A stretch of DNA of 64,000 nucleotides from the NCBI GenBank assembly GCA_033220425.1, contig CM065648.1, positions 2,728,001 to 2,792,000 on the forward strand. The letters run 5' to 3'. Made by a program: the position numbers and the translations under genes. The notes beneath the pieces are model-generated. The model was not told the DNA's origin. It was given only the letters and a program-made list of their open reading frames with translations, and did not search any database. Source of the stretch: Lepraria neglecta. Its lineage: Eukaryota; Ascomycota; Lecanoromycetes; Lecanorales; Stereocaulaceae. Positions 1-9,362 of the stretch are shown one piece after another. Positions within the stretch are counted from its first letter, which is position 1, and each line of letters opens with the position of its first letter.

Positions 1-583
1 TGCACTAAGTTCCCGTCAGATACGAAAAAGAAGCGTGATTGATAGTCACGTCGTCGATGCTAGAGAGATGCAATGTAAGAAGGCACTTACGGTTTTTCAG
101 AGAACGCCGCCATGTAAGCAAACGGATCGTCTGCCTTGACGAAATTGGAAGGCTTGCTCTGGTGGACCAATCAGTTTGGGTAACGTTACTATTTTGTCGA
201 AGAAGGGACTTACGTACTATTTCAAGAGCACGGAGTGGAGAGCGAGAGCCATCCCTGGCCGGGCGAATGCGGCTCACAATAGACTTCCAGAGTTCCATGC
301 ATCCCATGGCTCTTGTTCGAAGTTGTGGCATGCAAACTGGGTACAGCCCGGCGTTTTGAAGTATCGAGAACGACAGTGGGGTCCTAGGTGGACTTGGTAG
401 AAAGATTGCTGGCAACACCGCAGAGAATGATGTAGACAAGGCAGCACGCTCAAAAGCAGAAAGGCAAACAGTAACGAGCTGACGTTTGAGATGAGAAATA
501 TCTAGGAGCGAGGATACGTGCTTGCTATCTTGGCTTGGATGGAGTTGAAAAAGATATATAGTGCTTGAGATTGGAAGGGGCAA
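1..583 (-). CDS. possible partial gene for a secreted protein, model unresolved
   Basis: The minus strand shows fragments that look coding but do not join into one clean model. A hydrophobic stretch (SSLLFAFLLLSVLPCL) around 480-435 is followed by Cys-containing residues (TPGCTQFACHNFEQEPW, about 355-305) before a TGA. Further on is a good-looking intron of about 54 nt (GTAAGT...CCACCAG, about 214-161), then residues FVKADDPFAYMAAFSEKP and another GTAAGT donor whose best acceptor lies a few bases from the window edge. This would fit the 5' part of a secreted protein continuing out of the window, but the frames do not join without a break and no start codon is obvious. No family is recognised. 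It could equally be a decayed gene or chance. Confidence 0.2.
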
Positions 584-1143
584 CGTAAGAAATGGAATTC
601 AATGCAATCAGAATATTGCCGAAATTATCGGATAACCAGAATTGTATGTTACCGTGACGATTCCCACGAGGCTTTGGACGACTGGCCTACCAGCGCTCGC
701 TGAACTGAGACAGCCCGTCTCCACATGGGAGCTATGGAATGTTGCTGAAAGCGAGGTACATAGGTCACGGCGACATGTCGTTAAAAAGAGAGCATAGACT
801 CTAAGTCGAGCTACGCAGTTACCTGCCGAAGAACATCACCGTGTGTATCTCTGTGTCTTACAAAGCGTTCTTTGGCCTTTACATTGACGTGACAGGCATG
901 CTATGTGAGGAGCTCATTGGAAGAGACATCGGTATCTCGGCTGATTCGGCAGACTCCTTGCATTGTGGTAAGCATTCTCGATCCAGCTGTTTCTGGCTGG
1001 ACAATACCTATTCTCTCAGCAAGAGCTCCGTGTCCAGATGGTTGTTGCTGATAGGATAGACGGAAATGAAGCTGCATTCCCCGCCAAGACAAGACAAGGC
1101 GTGGCGAGCTATGTTTCATCGTAAGGAGCCATATTCGGCAATA
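584..1143. other. intergenic, no feature seen
   Basis: Short frames on both strands here lack family signatures or convincing splice structure. The right part is the 3' flank of the aldehyde dehydrogenase. Confidence 0.6.
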
Positions 1144-2653
1144 CTATTTCGGATAGTCTTTGATATGAAAGCTTTTCAGCTTTACGAACTGCTCAAATCC
1201 GAATTTGCTCAGTGTGACTCCCTTCCCAGAATTCTTCCAACCGGTCCAAGCAAGATCCTGACATCTGTAAGCACAGCTTTTTGAGATTAGATGAACACGC
1301 CGACTTACTGGGCTAGGGAAGTCGCATCTATTGACAAAGACTGTTCCTGCTTCGACCTGCTCCGCAAGCTCTTCACCTTTGGCAGCGTCTTCCGTCCAGA
1401 TGCTAGCGGTGAGCCCAAATTCGCTGTCATTCATCAACCGTATCGCCTCCTCATCATTGCCAACTCTCATAACAGGTATGACCGGCCCAAATGTCTCGTC
1501 GTTCATCACGTCCATATCATGTGTCACATTCGTTAAAAGAGTGGGTTTGACATAGTTACCACCCAGTGGCGGTGACGTAAAGCTCTGGTTCTCCGGCGTC
1601 GAGTCCTTTGCACCTTTCTCTAATGCATCCTGAATGTGTGCGTTTATGGTCTGGGCCGACCTCTTTGAAACGACCGGACCAACGTTGGTGCTTCGGTCAA
1701 AAGGATCCCCAAGTTTATAGCCCTTCAGCACATCTTGTACGGCAGAGACAAACTCGTCATGCACCTTTTCAGCGACGTAAATTCTTTCAATGCTGCAACA
1801 GCTCTGTCCTGAGTTGAATACTGCTCCGTCCACTATCTCTTCTGCTGCCCATTTCACATCCACATCGTCTCGGATGTAAGCCGGATCTTTGCCTCCTAGC
1901 TCAAGCCCGACTGGAACCACACGGTCTGCTGCTGCTCGCTGAACCTGTAGACCTCCTGCTACCGAGCCCGTAAAGCAGATCAATTTGATCTGTGGGGACC
2001 GTGCAATGCTCTCTAGTCGAGTCATGGATCCACAATGGAAGTATTGGATGACCTTGTCCGGCAATCCAGCTTCAGCGAAAATGTCATGTATTCGTTCGAC
2101 GATCGTAGGGGTCTGAGGTGAAGGCTTAAGTATGACTGAGTTGCCGGCGAGTAGAGCTGGGATCAGGGAGTTGACCAAGATGAGGTAGGGATACTAGAGG
2201 ACGACTGTTAGCAAGACTATCGTCACTGCGTGGGCCGCAATCACCCACGTTCCAAGCAAATAGAATCAAGACTGGTCCAATGGGTGCTTTTCTGATATAC
2301 CTCTTGAAACCGTTCTCAGGCTCTCCCTCTGTGTCTTTCAGGGCATCCCCACTGATCTTCAACAGGTACTCGCCTCTAGCCACGGCGGTGGTAATCTCCT
2401 TGGCTGTGTATGCGATTGGCCTTCCCATTTGCTCCGTAAGCTCCTTTGCCAAAACATCCTGATTATGATTGATGAGCTTCAGTGCTCTTCTGAGAATGCC
2501 TTGCCGTTCCTCTAGCGATGTGAGCCGGAAACCATTAAAGGCCTGTGTTGCAATGGCTGGCAGAAGTGCAACATCCGAGTCTGAGAGACCGTTTCTTGTC
2601 AATACTGGCTTATTGGTCGAGGGCGATATGGTTGTTAGGACTTCTGTAGACAT
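1144..2653 (-). CDS. NAD(P)-dependent aldehyde dehydrogenase
   Basis: Oxidises an aldehyde to the acid using NAD(P)+; the substrate cannot be read from sequence. Three exons give 467 aa: 2653-2249, 2193-1309 and 1257-1144. Intron 1 (GTGGGT...CTCTAG) restores FAWNYPYLILVNSL; intron 2 (GTAAGT...TGTCAG) restores CDFPSPDLAWTGWKNSGKG. Visible signatures are the cofactor loop FTGSVAGG, the general-base segment LELGGKDPAY, the nucleophile segment FNSGQSCCSIERIYV, and NDETFGPVIPV near the C-terminus. The length matches compact soluble ALDHs and no targeting peptide is evident. An in-frame ATG 14 codons upstream (2695) would add MSLRKASLHRAAFK; the downstream MSTEV start fits the family length better. 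It is divergent from the ubiquitin hydrolase. The family is certain; the subclass is not. Confidence 0.93.
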
Positions 2654-2921
2654 CTTGAAAGCAGCTCGGTGTAGGGATGCCTTCCTGAGGGACATTCAAG
2701 TTCCACTCGCTTGACTGCACATGTCTGTCAATTCCGCGCTCAGCATTGTAGAAATCTCAACAAAATCTTTGGCAGTTCACCACAAAACTTTCGCGTCCTT
2801 AACGCCGCTAGCGCCAGTGGCTAGCCTTACCTAGATCCGCATAGATACATCCCACTACTTTCTTTCATGATGACAACACCAAGTCAACTCTACATTCATC
2901 GATATAGCAGGCCTAGCTAAC

Positions 2922-3798
2922 ATGGCTTCTACAAATCCTGGAATTGTCTCACACGATAGTGGCGAGGTCTCGAAGGCCATCAGATTCGTCCCACTTGGTA
3001 AGCCTGCCCAAAGGTAGCCTTGCGAGGCCATTAGCTGATGGTTCTATAGAAAATAATCCCGAAGTGATGTCCTCCCTCGTCCACAAACTGGGACTTTCTT
3101 CGGAACTGTCATGGCACGACGTCTACTCCTTAGATGATCCATCTTTACTAGCCTTTGTTCCACGTCCAGCTCATGCTCTTCTGCTAGTCTTCCCTGTGTC
3201 CTCCGCATATGAAAAGGCGCGCATGGAGGAAGACAGCTCCCTGCCCGACTATACCGGCACTGGATCTGAAGAGGAGATTCTTTGGTTCAAGCAAACCATC
3301 GGCAATGCCTGTGGTCTGATGGGTCTCATACACGCGACATGTAACGGAATGCCCAGAGACCTAATTGGTATGTCCGCAATACCTGCTTGATTAAGCTTGT
3401 GCTAACATGTCTAAATAGCCCCTTCAACTCCTCTCTCGCATCTCATTACCAAAGCCATGCCACTTGGCCCTTCATCCCGCGCAAAACTCATCGAATCATC
3501 TGATGATCTTGCAGCCGCCCACGCCTCCGCAGCTGCTGAAGGTGACACCTCAGCCCCTTCTGCCGAGGATCGTATCGACCTGCATTATGTTGCCTTTGTC
3601 AAGTCAGCAAAGGGTAACCTGTGGGAGCTGGATGGCCGGCGTAAAGGACCGTTGAATAGAGGAAAGCTGGAGGATGGAGAGGACGTACTTAGTGAGAAAG
3701 CTGTAGAGATGGGACCAAAGAGATTTCTGAAGAGGGAAGAAGAAGTTGGAGGTGGTGAAATGAGATTCTCGATATTAGCATTAGGGCCTGGTTTCTAA
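2922..3798 (+). CDS. ubiquitin C-terminal hydrolase, peptidase family C12 (UCH-L3/Yuh1 type)
   Basis: Thiol protease that cleaves small adducts from the ubiquitin (and often Nedd8/Rub1) C-terminus. Exons 2922-2997, 3050-3367 and 3419-3798 encode 257 aa. Intron 1 (GTAAGC...TATAG) restores FVPLENNPEV, the usual UCH N-terminus, and intron 2 (GTATGT...AATAG) restores DLIAPSTPLSHL. The catalytic machinery is present: Gln (oxyanion) and Cys in WFKQTIGNACGLMGLIHA, His in DLHYVAFVKS and Asp in LWELDGRRKGPL. The motif VYSLDDPSLLAFVPRPAHAL is also family-typical. Length matches single-domain UCHs (about 230-260 aa) with no C-terminal extension, so this is the UCH-L1/L3 class rather than UCH37/Uch2. It looks intact and is expected in cytosol and nucleus. 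Confidence 0.95.
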
Positions 3799-4067
3799 GG
3801 TCTATCCGCTTTAAGCAAGGGGCAAGGATTTGGGGAATGGAACCAATGGCACTCCACAGCTGAACTCGTCATCCTTCATTATTCTTCGGAAAACATACCT
3901 TCGTACCTGCTGCTTCTGCCGGATTTCTGCTATACTCGCATCCTGAATTCGACACGCAAGGTCATGGCTTCGGGTTTGGGGCGGAAGGAGCGAAGAACTC
4001 AGCGCTCGACCAAGGCTACGATATCCTGCAAACCACACCTCCATGGTCATCAACGCGTCACGGCATA

Positions 4068-5716
4068 ATGCCTTCTCAGGCTTTTGGTAGTCCAATCAGC
4101 ACCTCCATCAAGGTCAACAATTACACAAAGCATGAGAAGCATATCCAACAAATCCTAGCTGCTACTTTTGCATCTACGAGCATCCTGGCCGGGCTTGTGG
4201 CTTTCTATTGGTTTGCAAGGATGAAGAGGAATTTCCGACATCAGTATGCCCTCAATTGCTCTCGGCTGCACGTTGTCAGAATTCCCGGGCCAGCTAACGC
4301 TGAACTAGCCTCATCATGCTACTCATTGCAAGTGACATGTTCAAAGCAATCTGGTATTTCGTCCCAGCAATCCTGACTCTTGCCCATGGTCATCCCATCT
4401 CCAATGGCTTCTGTCAGGGTGGCGGGTTCTTGCTTGCTACGGGACTGGAGGCATCAGGTCGGTACAACCAGTCCCCACGCAGGTTGGCAATCTGGAAATG
4501 CTGACATGCATAGACTTCATCATCCTACTAATCGCAATCCACACGGCGCTTTCTGTATTGTGTCCTCGTAAAATCACGCAAGAGTCCGGGTTGTTTCCAT
4601 TTCGATACCAAGCTTATGCTTGTTGGGCGGTGTTCTCGATACTCTTGCCAGGTTTAGCTTTCGCCAATGCTCACAATAATGGCTATATATCTCAAGGCAC
4701 GTTCTGTTACTTGCCAGTGCGGCCAATCTGGTACCGCTTAGCCCTCAGCTGGGTTCCTCGATACGCCATCCTTATCATCATCCTCGCTATCTACATATCG
4801 ATATATATTTACACGAAGTCTAAATTCGGGGACTTCGATATAGACTTCAGTTCCAGCAGCGTGACTTCAGCAGACCGGTCACAATCGAAAACCTCGGAGA
4901 ACGGTTTTAGACCCCAGGCTCCAGCAACCGACAAGGGCCTTCAACCCACCGCTCCCAGAAGCCAAGCGTCGCCTGCCGAAGACACTTCAAAGAAGAAGGG
5001 CAAAGTTCCCAAGCGCCCATCTCTGACACACAGGCCTTCATGGCTCAAGTACTCGTTCAGCCGGTCCGCTCCCATGGCGGTTGTAAACATTCGATGGGCT
5101 ATCACCCCAGCCTGCATCTGAGTCAAATAACATCGATTCTACTACTGTCTCGCCGAAGCAGCAATCAGCACGGGATCCATTCGCAGACACCGTCTTCAGA
5201 AACCCTACCCTCGTCGAAGCCCTCCGCGACAGATCGCTATCAGCTCTCGCAATTAATCGAAAGGCGAAAGACCCACACAGCACCCTGCGCAAGCGGCATA
5301 GAGCTATCCAACGCCAACTACGCTACATGTTCGTTTACCCAATGGTCTACCTCGTCATGTGGTTTCCACCATTCGTGAACCACTGCTACTTTTACACCAA
5401 AGCACACGATCCGCCATTTGCGCTCAACTGCTTCTCTCTGTGCTTTTTGTCGCTCCAATGTGCGGTGGATTGTTTGGTGTTTTGTATCAGAGAAAAGCCT
5501 TGGCGACATGCTGTTCGTCTACGAGGAAGGTTTAGGGGCAGCGAGGTTGTCCCCGCCAGCAGTAACATGGAGATGACCAATTTGACAAATGAGATGGAGG
5601 GAAGTGCGCTTGCACAGGGTCAGGTGGCGAGGAACAGGGACTCCCAAGCCCTGCAGCCCTCGCCGACGTCGTCACCACGACGAGAAAGGTTTTGGTTCGA
5701 CGAGGAGGGCCTTTGA
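4068..5716 (+). CDS. Git3/Gpr1-like seven-transmembrane G-protein-coupled receptor
   Basis: Plasma-membrane receptor of the Git3/Gpr1 (glucose/cAMP pathway) family. Exons begin 4068-4243, 4309-4457 and 4514 onward. Intron 1 restores FRHHLIMLLIASDMFKAIWY; intron 2 (56 nt, GTCGGT...GCTGAC...CATAG) restores GLEASDFIILLIAIHTAL. Five hydrophobic segments are followed by a long polar third cytoplasmic loop, then RAIQRQLRYMFVYPMVYLVM and a last pair of helices, matching the Git3 and C-terminal receptor domains. Oddity: in the loop the frame stops at 5119-5121, while the homologous reading resumes one frame away from about 5111. Only a 31-nt, or a 43-nt weak-acceptor, intron starting at 5080 would mend it, so an unusual intron or a one-base break is likely. 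With such a join the protein is about 495 aa. Confidence 0.82.
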
Positions 5717-6146
5717 GTAGTACACTTTTTCAATTAATTACAAGACACTTTCGTTATCGGATATTCAGGGCTCACGACCGGCAGTAGTAGATATAGGCAA
5801 ATGTTTTGGTCCTGAAAATCCTTAGCGTGCACTCAACTGTAGGAGGCAGGTTGGCAATGTATGACGCCGGAGCTGCCTAATTCTCTCCCCTTAAACAAAG
5901 TTCCAGGGCACCTCTTCAGGGACTAGTCCCCACAGTTTCTCGCTAGGAGAACAACTCAAAGTCTCAACGTCATCGTACCGCAATTGATTCATCGTCAATG
6001 ATTCCTTTCAATATGTCCTCGCACATTCAGATTCCCACAATCTCCCAAGAATTTCAAGATAATAGTCTCAACCCACTTGAGACCCATCCAATACGACTAC
6101 CATAGCTTCCCCAACCAACCTTCGTCTCCGCTCTCTCCTCCGCACC
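5717..6146. other. intergenic, promoter region of the oxidase gene
   Basis: No coding signal. The last 150 bases before 6147 are pyrimidine-rich, as is common in fungal core promoters and 5' leaders. Confidence 0.5.
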
Positions 6147-7072
6147 ATGTCTACCACAACCCAACACCTCACCACACCCCCCGCCCCCTGGAAATCAACC
6201 TTCGAATCCCACATCTCCAAACTCCCCTCCCCCGAATTCGTCCTCACATCCCTCCACCCCTCCTCCTCCGGCTCCCCAACCCCCTACGTCCCCCGCCTCC
6301 GCTACTGCATCTACCGCGGCATGTGGGGCTCCCTGCCCGAAAACAAACATAACGACGCCCCCCGCAATCCTCCCCTCTTCGACTCCGATATGCCTACCTT
6401 CACCACAGACGTGCGTATGCAGAAAGTTAAGGAAATCTTCGGTAGTTCGGCTGGGCATGCGGATAGGGATGAGCTGGTTCAGGGGAGCGGGGGTGGGGGC
6501 CCGGTGGAGGCTGTTTGGTGGGTTAAGGATACGGGGACGCAGTGGAGGATTAAAGGGGGAGGCCTTTGTGGTGGGAAGGGATATTGATGGGGGGGAGGGG
6601 GCGGGGAGTGGGGTTAGGACTGTTAAGAGTGAGGTGGGGAGGAGGATGAGGAGGACGGAGGGGGAGGGGAAGGAGGGGGAGTGGAGTTGGGGGAGGGAGT
6701 TGACGGCGCATTTTGGGAATTGCTCGCCTGGTATGAGGGGTATGTTTCCCCCCTTTTTGCTTCGAGAGAGGTCGATGGGTTGGATGTGTGCTTATTTGAG
6801 ATACAGGATCTTGGAAGAATCCACCACCAGGCACACCGAAGAATGGACAAGAGCCAGATAAGGATCACCAGCTTGGACAGAAGGTGGAGGATTTGCATGA
6901 TCCGATTGCGAGGGAGAACTTTAGGGTTGTGATTATTAGGCCTGAGGAAGTTGAACAGTTGGATATCAGTGACCCGGCTACGGCGAAGAGGTGGAAGTAT
7001 ACGTTTGTCGTGGAGAAGGGGCAGGGTGAGGAGGAGAAGGGAGAGTGGAAATGTGAGGAGCTTTGGCCTTGA
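6147..7072 (+). CDS. pyridoxamine 5'-phosphate oxidase-like, Alr4036-type FMN-binding protein (frame break)
   Basis: Belongs to the FMN-binding split-barrel family annotated as pyridoxamine 5'-phosphate oxidase/Alr4036; an oxidase role in B6 metabolism is likely but unproven. The N-terminus (WKSTFESHISKLPSPEFVL, then RLRYCIYRGMWGSLPENKH) and middle (TDVRMQKVKEIFGSS, VEAVWWVKDTGTQWRIKG) match the family. At the G5 run 6555-6559 the frame shifts by one: one fewer G would continue as GEAFVVGRDID and on through WSWGRELTAHFGNCSPGMRG. An intron (6740-6806, GTATGT...TACAG) then gives SWKNPPPGTPKNGQEPDKDH and ends RPEEVEQLDISDPATAKRW with TGA at 7072. The intended length is about 285 aa. A homopolymer error in the assembly or a recent pseudogene are both possible. 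Confidence 0.82.
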
Positions 7073-7481
7073 GTGTAACATATACTTGTGTTTAATCCCT
7101 CATAAAGGTGCGCTTGCTTTTCACGATCGGTTAGTGAGCTCATGCAGGCACTCGTGCCCTATATTGACTAGTCTAGATGAATGACTAGGTGTATAGAATT
7201 CAGACGTTAAGATGCCTACTCAAATATGCACAGTGCCATTATCGTGGTTCGAACGTCTACACAATAGAGAATCCAAGTCACAAGATGTTCCTTAAGGCTT
7301 GTATTCATGATCCAAATCTTCTGATACTAACAACATCAATTATCAATTGATTCATTTGGTTCAGCGTTATTAAGAGAGTGCATTAATCATGTCTCCTATC
7401 GCACCATCTGCGGCACAATTTCCCCTCCCTCAACATCAAGACCCCAAACACCCTATCCGTCTCTCGCTCTACTCCATCAGC
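7073..7481. other. intergenic between convergent genes
   Basis: 3' flanks of the oxidase (+) and the secreted-protein gene (-). No further feature seen. Confidence 0.5.
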
Positions 7482-8201
7482 TCATCCTAGATTAGCCTCC
7501 CCCTGCCGGATAGTATAATTAAAGCTATCTACTACAATAAGCGTAGAAAAATACCCTCCATTCGACGAATAAAGTTGAAAAGAAGCATATTGACAATAGT
7601 TATAGTTGTACGGCTCAACAAACAGCATTTCTGCACCAGTGGGACCGCTGGGCGTGTAAGTGTAGAGGGTAGGCCCATAATGCCCCTCCTCTGACAGCGA
7701 CGACGCGCAGTCGACATCGACAACGCATTCGACGGCTATGTAGCCGCTTTTTGTGTTGTTTGCGGAAAGGCAGCCGAGATATACGCTGTGAAAATCGAAG
7801 CTGGTGGTTTTGGTGCCAGTGATGGTGATTTGGGGTAGGTATTGATATGGATACGCTTGGGGGGGGCGAGGGGGAGCTATGGCGTAGTGGGGGGATGAGG
7901 CTGGGATAACGCCGCGGGCTTTGTGGCCGGTGCCTTGGTCTTTGACTGTTAGGTTTACGAAGGTGAGGTGGTGGTAGGGGCTGTTGAGTTTGGAGCCGAC
8001 GTCGCGGTCGTCAAACTAGGCGGATGTTTAGTTTTTCGAGGAGGTTTAGGACGATTAGGATTGTACGTTAGCTATTATGTTGGGGATTGTTTTGGTTGGA
8101 CATGTTTCGGCAGGATAGGTGGGAGAACATGATGGTGCTGTCGTTGGTGATGCCCTTGCGAAGCTAGCAAGTCCAATGGAAGTGAGTAAAATCCAATTCA
8201 T
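7482..8201 (-). CDS. small secreted cysteine-containing protein (222 aa), function unknown
   Basis: No long uninterrupted frame marks this gene, but two exons join cleanly: 8201-8067 and 8015-7482, with a 51-nt intron (GTACAA...CGCCTAG) at a codon boundary. The protein starts with a signal-peptide-like MNWILLTSIGLASFARA, followed by SPTTAPSCSPTYPAETCP and NIIANFDDRDVGSKL. The mature part has six cysteines (CSPTYPAETC, LGCLS, VECVVDVDC, YNYCQ), enough for three disulfides, and is rich in Asn, Tyr and Thr. The C-terminus is IRQGEANLG. The shape matches a widespread class of fungal secreted proteins of unknown function, some of them candidate effectors, but I recognise no named family. Open frame, signal, splice sites and composition all agree, so I consider it real. 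Confidence 0.75.
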
Positions 8202-9362
8202 TGTGGATAGTGGGCTAAAAGGAAAAGGAAAGAAAAGTCTAGTCTGAGGGGTTCAATCCGTAGAAAGCAGTGTTGGTTGGAATGATGGCCTGAAGAAAGT
8301 AAAGAATGAGGAGATAACAATTGAATGAGGTATTCTTTATACATGACGAGGTACGTCGAACAGCTTCGAGGATTGCGTGTCCCCATCCGAATATGGAAGA
8401 GCCATTAAACATGCAGCCACATTTAACGCCATGGAAAATCTCGTTAAAAAATTCTCCATCGAACCTCGTGCATCAGACCCTTTGCCAATGACCAAAAATG
8501 TTGTCGTAATGGAGGGGCCTGAATACTGCCCTGTTCAAACACGTGGAGTGCGGGCAGTAGCCTTAGCTCTCGTATAATTGCCGAAACACTAGGCCAATGA
8601 TATAGAGAGCCTCGACACCCCTGGCGTATCGTGACGATGAGCCGTATCGCCGATGGGGTCGGATACAGAGTTATTCTGTCGAAGACTGCACCGCAAGGAG
8701 ACGAATGGATATCTTGCCGCATGATTGACAAATTCCCAGGACTGCCTTATCATGCCATTTCCGTATACCTTATACTTCGTATCTCAGCATATGTAGAGGG
8801 AGTCCCCCTACGAGCGAGCGACGTTGATAGTAATGGGTGATAAGCTGGCCAGCTTATCACCCAGCCTGATTGGAAAAGTAGTATCATCAAAATCATCGGC
8901 TCGGGAAACGAGGGGAGAATCTCCTCTCATGTTATAAGAAAAGTGTCATACGAGACGTATAACGACAGATGTATTTGAAAGTTCAAGACGGTGATCTGAT
9001 CGAGCTGATGTTCCTCCCGGGTTGCTCTAGGTGCATGGCTTGGCGGTCTAGGGGTCGCGGCTGCCTGCTGGAGACGCGCTAGTGTAAGTGTTTACAAGGG
9101 CAAGCGCAACTTATACATCATTTTCCTTTTCAAGTCTTTCCGGCTGACTCATACCTTCCTATTGGCGTCTGTTATTCTGGCTGCATGCTGATGATATCGG
9201 CGTTCGTCTCGGGCCAAGGTCTTTGGTAATTATAACTCTTACCAGTCATCCTCTACTCTTATACATGCATTGAACAGTCTCATTTTATGAGGTAATTCAG
9301 ACAACTACTTGCTGTTCCCATCATCTAGTCTTTCATAATTCCCTCACAGCAATTGAAACGTC
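8202..9362. other. intergenic, with a perfect palindrome
   Basis: Short frames on both strands (about 8377-8731) lack any signature; they could be decayed coding sequence. A 30-bp palindrome lies at 8834-8863. The right end is the promoter of the 9363 gene. Confidence 0.5.
8834..8863. repeat. perfect 30-bp palindrome
   Basis: Two 15-base arms, TGGGTGATAAGCTGG and its exact complement, meet with no spacer. It could form a hairpin or cruciform, or be a dimeric binding site. There is no gene around it and no target-site duplication obvious at the edges. Confidence 0.9.
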
